Below, one piece after another: positions 20,634 through 31,046 of a stretch of 64,000 nt of DNA; position 1 is the first letter of the stretch, and each line of letters begins with the position of its first letter. The notes below the pieces were generated by a model that saw only the letters and a list, made by a program, of their open reading frames with translations, was not told the origin of the DNA and did not search any database. The DNA lies in assembly GCF_000372725.1 (NCBI RefSeq), contig NW_005200011.1:744023-808022 (forward strand), in the 5' to 3' direction. The position numbers and the translations under genes are program-made. This DNA is from Emiliania huxleyi CCMP1516 (lineage: Eukaryota > Haptophyta > Isochrysidales > Noelaerhabdaceae).

Positions 20634-21403
20634 AGAAAGAAAGAAAACAGACAGCCAAGGGAGGGATGGGAGGACGGCACGCCGCCACCAGGCCGCCACC
20701 ACACAGGCAGGGATTTTAAGGAGAGGGGTGTGGTGCGCTAGCCGTCGCCCACCCTAACCCTTGGGCGTCCGCCTCTTGCTCTTCCTATCTCTCTTCGCAG
20801 TCTCTCGCCGATTCTCGCTGCAACCTTCATGCCACCTCGCGGTCGTCCCACTCTCGTCGTTCTTTCCCTTGTCGCTTCTTCTTCTGTCGCGTCGCTCTCC
20901 TCTGCCTCGTTCTGCGACGCCGCCGCCGCCTGCCGGTCCCTTTTGTTCTCGCTGCTTCTTGCTCCTTTCGGCGCAGCTCCGTCCTCCTCGCTGCATATCC
21001 TGGCCCCTCGAGTCTATCGAGCTCTCCTCGAGCAAGGACGAGTCTTCTGACGCCCACTGCGATCATTTGCCACCCAGTCATATCGTTGCTCAGGTCCACT
21101 CTCTCTTCGAACACTTGTGCCTTCACTGATGATGCCGGCGCTGGGGTCCCCTTCGGGTGCATCGTGACGGCTGACAACGGGATTTCCACTGGTTCGTCCT
21201 CCTCGGAGTCGTCTTCCCCCTCTTCCTTCCGCTCGGCTCTACGTTCAGTGCGTTCGGCGTGGCTCACCCTCCATGCCGTGAACAGGCGCTTTATCCACCC
21301 TATATTCTTCTCTCGTTCCTCTGCCCGTGCCTTGGTCTTGTCGTTGTTTCGCACCCATGTCTGTATGGCAATCGAGGCTGCCTTCCCCACTACCTGTAGT
21401 TCA
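20634..21403 (-). mobile_element. LINE-like retroelement (family A), 5'-truncated
   Basis: The plus strand begins with an AGAAAGAAAGAAAA tail followed by ACAGACAGCC, GGGAGGGATGGGAGGACGGC and CACACAGG..GGGATTTTAAGG, the family A 3' end. Minus-strand coding remains include NNDKTKARAEEREKNIGWIK, RLFTAWRVSHAERTERRAER, MHPKGTPAPASSV and LARGELDRLEGPGYAARRTE. Related copies: 39001-39660, 56904-57433 and 62512-63311. No reverse transcriptase is visible in any copy in this window, so all are 3' remnants. Confidence 0.8.
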
Positions 21404-21545
21404 CTAGTAGGTAGGTAGTAAGGTGAAGAACAGCCAGGCTCGGACTGGACACCAACGCGGTATGGGTGGACGCTGGACAGATGATGACGACTCGTCACGT
21501 ATCCCGCTCTTCGTTGTTCTCCCAGTATGTCGCTGACCACGCCGA
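21404..21545 (-). mobile_element. Short 3' end of retroelement family D (TACC tail)
   Basis: The plus strand GTAGGTAGGTAGTAAGGTGA then AGAACAGCCAGGCTCGGACT then GGACACCAACGCG is the reverse of the family D end also seen at 35783-35825 and 36050-36105 (GGTGTCCAGTCCGAGCCTGG then CAGTTCTTCACCTT plus a TAC-rich tail). It is inserted head-to-tail between a family A and a family C copy. Confidence 0.65.
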
Positions 21546-22030
21546 TTGAGCACCGTAATAAATAAAATAAATAAAACGGGCACGCCAAACGGGGGGTGGG
21601 AGAGGGACAGGGTCCCCACCTGCACGAGCAGGATCTTGGAAGGACGATCAGGGACACAGGGGAACGGGAGCGGGGAGCGCATCGCGACACGGAGGGGGGC
21701 TGGGCAGGGTTCACCCACACGACAGGGTCCCAGGGATTCCTCTCTCGTATAGGACAGGTTGCACCCGGCGGCACGGGGGCAGGCGCGGGCCTCCTACTGG
21801 TTGCGCTCTCCTAGTTCTCCTGCTCCTGACAAGGGACAGCGACAGGCTTGCAGCACGGTGGACTCCCTATTCCACTGGCGATCTCTCTCGACTAGCGACC
21901 TTCCTCCGGCTTCTCACCAGCAGTCTCTCACTACCACGGGCACACTGACAGAGGCGGCCAAAAGGCTCACGTGGGTGGCAGGGCGGTGATAGGAGTCTCC
22001 CACTCTGTGGGCTTCGCTAGAGGTGCGGCC
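21546..22030 (-). mobile_element. LINE-like retroelement (family C), longest copy in cluster
   Basis: Starts with the tail AATAAATAAAATAAATAAAA then CGGGCACGCC, and continues through GGGTCCCCACCTGCACGAGC, which is shared with 301-541 and 38669-39000. It runs further 5' (GCGACCTTCCTCCGGCTTCT, ACTACCACGGGCACACTGA, CTAGAGGTGCGGCC) up to the edge of the TG microsatellite. Confidence 0.75.
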
Positions 22031-22050
22031 CCTGCGCGTGTCCTCGCCCT

Positions 22051-22748
<698 letters not shown>

Positions 22749-24812
22749 ATGCTCCACCTCGAGCCGGGGCACCGGATCATGGCCGAGGCGCTCGCCGCGC
22801 GCATCCACGCCCCGCCCGACCGGCGCGAGGCCGTCGACGTCCGCTGCAGCGACTTTGGCGTGCAGTACTACCTCTGCGTGCCTCCGGAGCAGCAAAACGT
22901 GCTCAAGCTGTCGGTGTGGGTGCGCTGCTTCGCTGAGGTGGTGGAGGGGGTGGGCGAGGCGTTCTTCGCCGAGCAGCTCTACCCCGGCATGGTCCAGCCG
23001 CCCGAGCCAGGCTACTCGCTCACGCTCGCGCTCGACCTCGACGCGCTGCCGCCAGAGGAGGAGGCGCGGAACGAGCTGGTGCGCAAGCTGTCGTGCGTCG
23101 GCCGCGACGTGCTGGGCGCGCCGCTGCGGGTGGCGCTGCTTGCGCTCCTCGGCGGCGCCGCGCCGCCGCGGCCGTATTACGCCGTCCACCACCGCGAGGG
23201 CGAGGCGATGTATGTCGTCCCAAAGGCGGCCACCACCCGCAGCCCTCGCCCCACACCCTCGCCGGCCACCGCCCTCGCCGGCCACCGCCCTCGCCGCCAC
23301 TGCCCTCGCCGCCACTGCCCTCGCCGCCACTGCCTTCGCCGCCACTGCCTTCGCCGCCACTGCGCCCCTGCCCTCGCCAGCGCCGCCCTCACCGCCACCG
23401 CCGCCACCGCCGTCGCGGCAAGTCGGCTGGCCATCCCTCCTCCTCCCACCCCCCGGCCCCGACCACCCGCTGCCGCCTGCCGGTGCGAGCAACCCTCGAC
23501 ACGCGCACTCTGCGCCGTGAGCCGCCCGCCCGCCCGCCCGCCGCCAGGATGACGTGGTGATCGTGGTCTTTGGCATCGCCTTCGCCAGCCCCGTCGAGGC
23601 GGGCCACCGCACTCGTAGCACTCTCACGTCACTGTCACATCACTCCATCACCCGCTCACGATCCCCCATCCCTCTCCCGCCCCTCTGCTTCTCTTCCCCA
23701 CAGGCGGCCATCGCCAAGGCCTTCCTCCACGAGATTGAAATCTCGCGCCGCCAGTCGCGCGATCTCGCCACAGCGCCCACCGTCAGCTACACGTACCCCT
23801 TAGCCGGGAGATAGCCGGGAGTCAGCCGGGAGATAGCCGAGATAGAGCTCAGATGCGGCACACCGTCAGCTGCACGTGCCGCTACAGCCGACATGTTGCC
23901 GGGACGTAGCCGAGACGTAGCCGAGCTGTAGCCGAGCTGTAGCCGACGCGCAGCTGCCGAGGCGCTGGGACGGACGCCCACGCGGTGTGCACTGTCGGCG
24001 CAGTTGGGTGTCTTGTTTCTCATCACCTTCTGTGCACGCCCTGCTAGGCACGAGCCGCCGCTCGAGCTCAAGCAGCTCGACGGCGTCCGGCCGCTCCAAG
24101 GCGCCTCCCCTCGACCACCGCTGGCGGCTCTCTTCTCCTCTGGCTAGGTCCCAGGTCGTCCTCCCTTGTGTTAGGCGCCGGCTTCGTCGGCCACGTCTCG
24201 CTCGCGCTGAGCAAGCGGAACGTCGAGGGCGGCCGGCTCGAGAAGGTGCCGAGATACAGCTGAGATACAGCCGAGATATAGCCGAGGCATAGCGGCCAGC
24301 TCGAGAAGGTGCGCACCGCCACCCCCTCCTCCTCCCCCCCTCTGGGGCAGGTGCTTGCTCTCGTGGTTGGCTACCGAAACTACCTGATGTTTCATGTCAT
24401 GGGCGCGCACCCAGACACCTGCCAACGAGCACTTACACCCCTGCCCCTCGCCCCTCGCCCCTCGCCCCTCGCCCCTCGCCCCTCGCCCCTCGCCCCTCGC
24501 CCCTCGCCCCTCACCGCTCGCCGCTCGCCGCTCGCCCCTCCTCGCGCAGGCGCAAAGTCGCAGCTCCACACGCGTATCCGCTCGCGCTCCTCGAACTGGC
24601 TCCAGGCGCCGCCACAGCGCCTCGCCGCCCCGTCGCCGCCCCCTCACGCCGCCTCGCGCCACTGCCGCCGCGTGTCTGCACCGCATATCGCTGCCGCCGG
24701 CAGAGGGGTGAGGCGCCGGCCCGTGGCGCAGGTGCTCAACCGTGCGATGCCCGAGAAGCTCGACAAGGAGAAGAAGACCATCACTGGCCGGACCTTCAGA
24801 AAAGGGCCCTGA
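22749..24812 (+). CDS. ARPC2: ARPC2 (Arp2/3 complex 34-kDa subunit), multi-exon
   Basis: ARPC2 forms the structural core of the Arp2/3 complex, which nucleates branched actin filaments. Exon 1 starts MLHLEPGHRIMAEALAARIH (22749) and contains EAVDVRCSDFGVQYYLCVPP, EPGYSLTLALDLDALP and YYAVHHREGEAMYVVPKA, ending at a GC donor (AAAG|GCGGCC). Later exons: DDVVIVVFGIAF (~23550), AAIAKAFLHEIEISRRQSRD (~23704), HEPPLELKQLDGVRPL (~24050), AGFVGHVSLALSKRNVEGGR (~24173), VLALVVGYRNYLMFHVM (~24352), AKSQLHTRIRSRSSNWLQ (~24553) and VLNRAMPEKLDKEKKTITGR ending RTFRKGP-stop (24731-24812). These follow the ARPC2 order closely, including the invariant C-terminal VLNRA...KTITGKTF. The introns carry minisatellites and CCGAGAT-type repeats. 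Exon edges other than the first and last are approximate. Confidence 0.9.
23268..23375 (+). repeat. 15-bp intronic minisatellite in ARPC2
   Basis: About seven copies of GCCCTCGCCGCCACT or GCCTTCGCCGCCACT, probably in the first intron. Confidence 0.85.
23806..23955 (+). repeat. AGCCGAGAT/AGCCGGGAGAT tandem array in ARPC2 intron
   Basis: Imperfect repeats of AGCCGGGAGAT, AGCCGAGAT, GTAGCCGAGAC and GTAGCCGAGCT. A related mini-array occurs at 24247-24295 in another intron of the same gene (GCCGAGATACAGCTGAGATA). Confidence 0.75.
24440..24535 (+). repeat. 7-bp (CCCCTCG)n intronic minisatellite in ARPC2
   Basis: About ten perfect CCCCTCG units followed by degenerate CGCTCGC units, between the YRNYLMFHVM exon and the LHTRIRSR exon. 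Confidence 0.9.
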
Positions 24813-25214
24813 AGTTCACTGCTGCTGCACTGGCTGGTGGCTCCCGCACGTTCGCGCGCATGTACTTTTCGATCTTGTGATGTCCGGGACGCACGATAGG
24901 GGGACATAGCATAAGAGAGGGCGGATCTGGGAAAACAGAGTAAACAGTGTGTACCTGTATGTTAAGAGCCGTACGCGCAGTGGTGTCACCACACACACCC
25001 CAGCCCCGTCGCGTCCCCCGACGACCCACGTGTGCGCCGCGCGTGCCAGCGATGAGCGAGCCGCGCGTAAAGACTAAGAGCCCCCGTAAGACTAAGAGCC
25101 CCCGCGTGTGCGGGGGGGCGTGCAGGGGCGAAAACGGAAAAGTCAACTGTCAATATAGTTAAAAAAACACCATAACAAAACAATGTCAGGGTGGTGTCAC
25201 AGACACCATTCGCG
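24813..25214. other. 3' flank of ARPC2, no gene supported
   Basis: Contains a short duplicated block (AAGACTAAGAGCCCCCG at about 25072 and 25088) and an A-rich run near 25158-25180. Confidence 0.5.
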
Positions 25215-25800
25215 AAGTGGGTGCCGGGAGACTGATGATGCTCCTTCGACTTAGGGAGCGGTTCAGCTCGGCTGGGCGGGCTTCAGGGTGTGGTGCTCAC
25301 GCGAAAAGGAATCGACGCGATGTGCAAAGCATACAAGAAGAGGAGAAAGAAGAGGACGGACGCCGGTGGTGACGAAACAGAAACTAGCGCGGACGAGAGC
25401 AGCGCAGACCCGGGGACTGGGGAGCCGGAGCAGACGGCATCGGCCGCCGAGGGAACGTTGGGAAGAGGCACAAGGAGGGCGGCGACCTCAACCGACTATG
25501 GAGGACCCGTCGCCAGACGACGCAGGGCAGACGACGGTGAGGCGGAGCAGACGTGCAGGGCGAGACGAGGGAGGGAGCAGGACTTTGCGGAGATCAGCAG
25601 GAGGATGTACGAAGAGATTAAGAGCAGCAGGGACCCGAGGGACCATGTGGAAGACGGCTAGTGCTAGTCCCCCATCGGGAGGACGACCCCGGCGACGTCG
25701 CCGACCACACCCACAAAGAAACCTGCACAAAGATCGCAAGGGCGGGGACCTGTTCCTTTTTACCCATCTCCCAGTAGCGAGGTGTCCGTGTTACCATTCT
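25215..25800 (+). mobile_element. LINE-like retroelement (family B), 5'-truncated copy
   Basis: Aligns almost base for base with 41548-42090: both encode VLTRKGIDAMCKAYKK, GTRRAATSTDYGGPVARRRR and SRRMYEEI.SSRDPRDHVED then stop, followed by the 3' UTR (CTAGTCCCCCATCGGGAGG, AAAGATCGCAAGGGCGGGGA). Its end lacks the long ATTT tail of the other copy. The left break is at about 25215. Confidence 0.8.
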
Positions 25801-26177
25801 TGAAACGCAACACGCGGTGGCCAGGGCCCGGGGCCCACGCCATGGCCCACGCCAGCTCCACTTGGAGTGTGAAGTGCTTCGTATACTTTAGCCCTCCGGT
25901 CTACTCAGCGTACTGTAAGACCATGACCAGAGGGCTGGAGCGAAATCAAAAAAAGCAAGCGAGTGGGCCCACGCGAACTCTAGTTACTAGTACCTCCGTA
26001 GTAGTAGCCTATAGCTGGGGTCGATCCCAATAGACAGTCCGACCACCCTACAGTACTAGCCCGCCTCAACCCACTTTACCCATGTACATACTATTATATT
26101 ACCAGTACTCTAGTCTGATCTCTGTCTGCCGGCCCGCCCTGACACTGACACACGGCGCTGGGGCGGTCCCCGTCTGT
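25801..26177. other. Intergenic, no gene supported
   Basis: AT-richer than its surroundings, with TAGTAC-type simple repeats near 25980-26060. The 3' side of the HAD gene faces it. Confidence 0.5.
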
Positions 26178-29100
26178 TCAGAGCCCAAGCACGTCGCTGC
26201 TCGAGCGCGCACGGCCAGAGCGCACGCGGCATGGGCCCGGCGCAGACAAGGGCTGCGCCGCCTTTGGCGCGTCGTCGTCGCGCAAGCCGTACAGAATCCG
26301 AGCCTGCTCGCAGCTCTTGCGCCGCCGGCCGGCCGCCCCTCCCGGAGGGCTGGCGGCGGCCTGCGGCAGCGACCACTCCGTCGCTTCCAGGGAGAAGACA
26401 CGCGTAACTTCGGCGACAAAATCGCGGAAGCTGACCCGCGGGGGTGCTGGGTCGCCGCGGCCGCCGCGCAGGGGGATGCCAGCCTCGTCGGGGAGGCCCC
26501 GAGAGAGGCCAAGCTCCTTGAGGGCCACCATGACGTCCTCTGCCGCGATGGTGCCAGTGGCCGCGTGCTCCTGCGGCGGGGAGGGGTTCGGGCGTGGGTT
26601 CGGGTGCGGTTGAGCTGCTGGCGGCCACCGCTTGCACGCATGATCTAGCCGAGCATCGTGCACCCTTAGGGTGGGGCTCGTGCGGGGTTGTGTGCGGATG
26701 CGATACGGCAGTGCGGCAATTGCGGCGGCGCGGCGGCGCCTTGGCCTCGAAGAAGGCGCGCAGCGGCCCGATGAGCGGCTCATGTGCTCCGAGGCGCATC
26801 GACGCCGCGTGCACCAGATCGCCGCGCGAGAGGGTCCACTCACGGAGCGACTTCTCGCCCCGGACGGCGCCCGCGCGGCCAAGCAAATTGCCGCTCGGCG
26901 CAGCGTCGTCCGCGCAGCTGCTGTCCCTGGACGAGGCGATCGTGGCCAAGCTGGGCGGCGAGGCTGAGAAGTCGTCCATCGACGCGTTCCTGTGCACCCA
27001 TGGGCGCGCCAGCGGCCGATCGAGCGCCCCCCCGCGCCATTCGGGCGGGAGGAGGTCTGCCACCTGATCAAGAGCACACAACAGGGGAGAGGGATGCTGT
27101 AGAGTAGAAGGCAGACGGAACACCTCCTCGGCACCCGAGGGTAGGGCGGGAGGGGCGTCGGACGCACCGACGAGGCGACAAAGTCGGCGTGATCAGTGGG
27201 ATAGAACGTCTGCAAGTCCTTCGAGTGGCATCCCGACTCGACCAAGCAGGTGCGCAAGCCAGCGCCGACGCCTATCGCAACCGCAAGCCACGTGCTATGA
27301 GGCGCAGAACCGAGTCGCTTGGGCCGCCTCCCGCAAGCGCGATGCCAGCGCGGATGTCAGTGTCGAAGCGGTCGCCGACGATGAGGATCTCGTGCGGCTC
27401 GCCTGCAGGGCATGTCACGGGTATGTCATGGACGCGTCTCCCGGACAAGTGTCTCGCTGAACGGTCAGGTCTCGCGCCGTCGAAGCCCTGCAGGCGCAGC
27501 ATCTCGATGGCGTGCCCAACCATGTACTTGCCGCCCTCGGCCGCGCCGCCGCCCTGGTACAGAGGAAGGGTGGTGGTGAGGCAGAACGAGAGAGCCCCCC
27601 GAGTTTAGCTACGAGCCACCCCTTCTAGCTATCCTGTCCTCAGGCTGTCCTCTCCCCTCGCTGCTAGCCGTCCGCCTTGCCCAGGACGCGGTGGCGGTGG
27701 CGGCCGAGCGGCCAGGTCACCTTGCGGAACATGGCCGAGAACATCCCTGGCCCGGGGAGGGGGAGGCCCTCCTTCGTCGGGTTGAAGGCGTCCTGTGCGG
27801 CGGGATGGCTCAGGCGGTGAGGGGGGTCCGCGGGGGTAATGGGTGGGTGGGTGGGGGGGGGTTGAGAGGGGGAGGCACAGCGAAAACGCGAAAGCAGGGG
27901 AGGAGGGCAAGGTGCGGCGGGGCAGTCCCGAGAGGGCAAGGTGCACACGCGCGCCTCGGCCGTGCACACAAACTCGGCGCCGTGCGTGAGCAGCCAGGTC
28001 GCCTTCTTGATGACGTCGAAGGACCAGTCCGCAGTGATGGACCCGTCGCTGAAGAGGACGACGAAGACAGACGAGCTCGAGCCGTGCGCGTGCGCCGACG
28101 CGTCCGCCGCCCACTCGCGCGCCTCGTCCTCCGTCAGTGTGGTCCGCACCTGCACGTGGGGTGTGAATGTGGTGCAAGCATCAGTCATGTGTGAATGTGG
28201 TGCAAGCATCAGTAGTGTGTGACTGAGCACAGGGGGGGAGGTTTGTATTGAGGTGAGGTGTGCGGTGTAGCGACAGAGAGGTGTGGTCTTGTGCGTACGT
28301 GCGCCACCTCCCACGAGCGGACGAGGTCGGCGCCCGCCGCGACGAGGAGCCGCCACCACCACGCCTCCTCGACGTGGCCGTGGTCTGCCCCGCCGGCGAT
28401 GACAAAGACCCGCCCGCCGAGCGGGACGTGGTCGACGAGGAATGCGCACTGCGCCTGCGCGGCGGTGTAGATGTGAGTGGCCGGGCAGGCGGCGGCGAGC
28501 ATGCCCTTGGCCTCGAGCTTGGACTGCACGCCGCTCGCGCACTTTGCGCCCGTGTTGGACAAGAAGACGAAGGGCACGCCGTGGTGCTGCATGCGGGGCG
28601 GGGCGCGGCGGTGGGCTCGGAGGCGGCGGCGAGGGCGGGGGATGAGGGAGGCGGTGATGGGGCGGCTGGTTAGCGGGGCGATCACCCTTAGGTATTGGTG
28701 AAACGCATCGGCGCCGCGAATGCTGCCCGACGGACTGTACATCGTCCCGTCCAGATCAATCAGCAGCGCCTTGAAGCCCGCAAGGAAGCACGACTCGCCG
28801 GCGACGATGCCGTGCGGTCGAGGGGGAAGCTCTCTCGGGGGAAGCTCGGCGAGCCGATACATCCGCCTCGGGCATGAGGCGCTCGCAGCGCCCCCTCGGA
28901 GGCCTGCTTTGGGCTGATTATCGTCACAGCTCTTGGCAAGCCCAGACGTCTGCAATGGCGTGGCCTGCCGGCCGAGCGCCTGTGTCGGCTCGTCCGGAAA
29001 CGGCAAAAACACCGTGTCGGGACTGCCGAGCTGCCGTGGAGAATCGTGTTGGGACGACTCGCCGTGCGACACCCGGCTGGTCCGCCCGCCCGTGGAGAGG

Positions 29101-29240
29101 CCGAGGATCTGCCCAAGTTTGTTGGCCGCTACTAGCACGCTTGCGACGGCCGAGGACACCTCAGGGTCGTCATGGTAGGGCAAGATTGAGGCAACGCGCG
29201 ATAGGACGGCCTGTGCCTCGATCACGCTGAGCTCCGCCAT
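26178..29240 (-). CDS. HAD-superfamily phosphatase (p-nitrophenyl/phosphoglycolate phosphatase-like), multi-exon
   Basis: ATG at 29240 (MAELSVIEAQAVLSRVAS). HAD motif I is KALLIDLDGTMYSPSGSI (DxDGT), motif II GVPFVFLSNTG (Ser/Thr), then ACPATHIYTAAQAQ..FLVDHVP, RVFVIAGG, EDEAREWAAD, SSVFVVLFSDGSITADWSFD, FVCTAEDAFNPTKEGLPLPG, KYMVGHAIEMLRLQGFDG and motif IV EILIVGDRFDTDIRAG. The next exon, GVGAGLRTCLVESGCHS, is joined through a GC-AG intron (27272-27345) that restores DIRAGVGAGLRTCLVESGC. A further exon starts VADLLPPEWRGGALDRP and the C terminus has IAAEDVMVALKELGLS and VSFRDFVAEVTRVFSLEAT, which resembles a pair of degenerate EF-hands. Expected role: dephosphorylation of a small phosphometabolite in cytosol or plastid; substrate not determinable. 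A 31-bp tandem duplication and G-runs lie in introns. Confidence 0.8.
28159..28226. repeat. Two-copy ~32-bp tandem duplication in a HAD gene intron
   Basis: TGTGAATGTGGTGCAAGCAT followed by CAGT occurs at about 28162 and 28191. Confidence 0.85.
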
Positions 29241-29654
29241 CGCCGCCGCGGCCCGGTCGGCCAAATGCGAGCACAACACCTCGAGACGCCCGAGGAAGGT
29301 GTACCCCGAGGCGTCGGCGTTCCTGCTCGAGCAGCAGAGACCGACGGCGTCTGCGTCTGTCTACTCGCTTAGTGTGGGTAGAAAAAAGTATTATCCTAAC
29401 GGTGTGGGGGCGCGGAGGGCTTGTTGGCGAGCCAAAATGGTGATGTCCGAGGCGCTGCGCTAGGCACAGAGCGAGTTCGCGCTGCGCTAGGCTCAGACGG
29501 CGAGTTAGTTCGCGCTGCGCTAGAGGCTCACAGATGGCGAGTGCGCTGCGATAGATTTGCGCCGCGATGAAAAGACCCCATTCTATAGGAGCCGATAACC
29601 CAAGGGAGGAATGCTGCGTTTTCTTCTTGCGTCCAACTCCGGCAGTTGGTCCAC
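29241..29654. promoter_or_regulatory. Shared upstream region of the divergent HAD and coiled-coil genes, with CGCTGCGCTAG repeats
   Basis: The two genes start 414 bp apart and point away from each other. Within 29450-29553 the motif (G)CGCTGCGCTAG or CGCTGCGATAG occurs four times at 35-45 bp intervals, linked by GAGTTCG/GCGAGT. Regulatory meaning is inferred; it could equally be a short tandem duplication. Confidence 0.4.
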
Positions 29655-30369
29655 ATGGCAGCCTCCAGCGACCTGCAGCTTCAGGCTCTGCAGCTTCAGA
29701 TTCGGAACCTGCAGCAAGCTCGACTGGAAGCAGCTCAAGATCAACCAGCGCGACAAGCACATTCGCGATCTCCGCGACGCGACGCCGGCGCGCGCCGCCG
29801 ACCTCGAGCGCCTCGAACGGTCGATCTGCCGCCTCTCGCTGCAAATGGAGCACATGCAGCTCGTCATCAAGAACCCGGAGTGGTCGTTTCACACCTTTGC
29901 GATGCCGGAGAAGACCGCCTCCTCGGCGCACACGATCTTCGTCCGCCCGCCCAGCGGGAACAGGATCGAGGTCACCATTCCACCGGGCAAGCAGCCGGAC
30001 GAGCTCTTCACCGTCATGCTCGAGGACGTCCACGCGTACCCGCCGGACTGGCCGTGGTTGGCGGCGCCGCCCGCGCCGCCCGCGCCGCCCGCGCACTCCG
30101 CGCCGCCGCCGTGGGCGGAGCAGGAGGAGGAGGAGGAGGAGGGCGAGGACGGGGAGGAGGGCGCAGGCGAGGAAGGCGCAGACGAGGCGGCCCACCGGAA
30201 GAAAGCCAAGGTCAAGGTCGAGCGGCGCAAGGAGCAGCGGCACGCCGCGGCCGCGGCGGCAGGCCGCGGGCCCGGCCGGCGTGGCAACCCAAACTGGTCG
30301 AAGAGCGACGCGCGGCCGGCAGCGGCACGGCCGGAGGGAGGGTCCTCCTCCTCCTCGGAGGCTGAGTGA
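29655..30369 (+). CDS. Coiled-coil protein with a VTIPPG motif domain and charged C terminus
   Basis: ATG at 29655 starts MAASSDLQLQALQLQIRNLQ, a heptad-rich helix. It continues in a frame shifted by one (KINQRDKHIRDLRDA.., ADLERLERSICRLSLQMEHM) up to the stop at 30367. The shift lies within 29711-29735, where CAG.. and ..CAG flank 19 bases; that is too short for a normal intron, so it may be an indel. The middle has EWSFHTFAMPEK and FVRPPSGNRIEVTIPPGKQP, similar to the short domain ending in VTVPPG seen in many algal proteins. The C terminus is an acidic block (EEEEEEGEDGEEGAGEE) and a basic block (HRKKAKVKVERRKEQRH), which suggests nuclear location. Function unknown. Divergent from the HAD gene. 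Confidence 0.6.
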
Positions 30370-31046
30370 AGCTCCGAGGGACCGCGCAGTCGGCAGTTCG
30401 CACCGGCCGCGGCGAGAGTCGTGAACGGCACGCCAGCGGCTCTCTTCTCAGATCTCACAAACGTCTGTGGGTACACAAATACATTGGGCGTACCGTTCCG
30501 CACCTGTGCGACTCAAACACACCTGACCGTCGACAGTGACAGGGTGGGCGGGGCGAGGGCGGGGCGAGGGCGGGAGGAGCGGGGAGGGAGGCCGCAGGAG
30601 CGCCCCCCGGCCAGGCGCTGACGGCAAGCGCCGCGCTTTCTCGGCGCGGCGCTGGTCGCCCCACCGGGCACCTCGACGCAGCTTGACCTGCGGCGTGGGA
30701 GAGCTCTCTCGGCAGGAGGGGAGGAAGAGAAGGGGGCGAGGGAGGGCGGAAGGTGGGGTGGACGGTCGCGAGACGGGGGGGGGGGGGCGAAAACCAAAAC
30801 GGGGCGAAGCCTCTCTACTCGCCAGGGACGCGCCTGGGGGCGCGCCCCCCAAACGAATTCGGGGATATCACGAATGACAATCTCCCATCCACTGTGTTCG
30901 TGCGCGTCGCCCATCTCTACTGGAGGTGACTGCTCTATTTATTTATTAATCTCCCATCCCTCCCTTGATATTTGTCTGTGGTTTTCTTTCTCTTTTAATT
31001 ATTTTAAATGACAGAAGTCAGAACTCGGGACAACCGCGTCACCCAA
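30370..31046. other. Intergenic, purine-rich and G-run sequence
   Basis: Contains GGGGCGAGGGC-type runs (30545-30600), a run of G at 30776-30788 and an ATTTATTTATTAAT stretch at 30937-30950. No gene seen. Confidence 0.5.

Noticed and set aside
23268-24535. CRISPR-like arrays in the regularly repeated stretches of ARPC2 introns
   Set aside because: Units are contiguous minisatellites without unique spacers, and the genome is eukaryotic.
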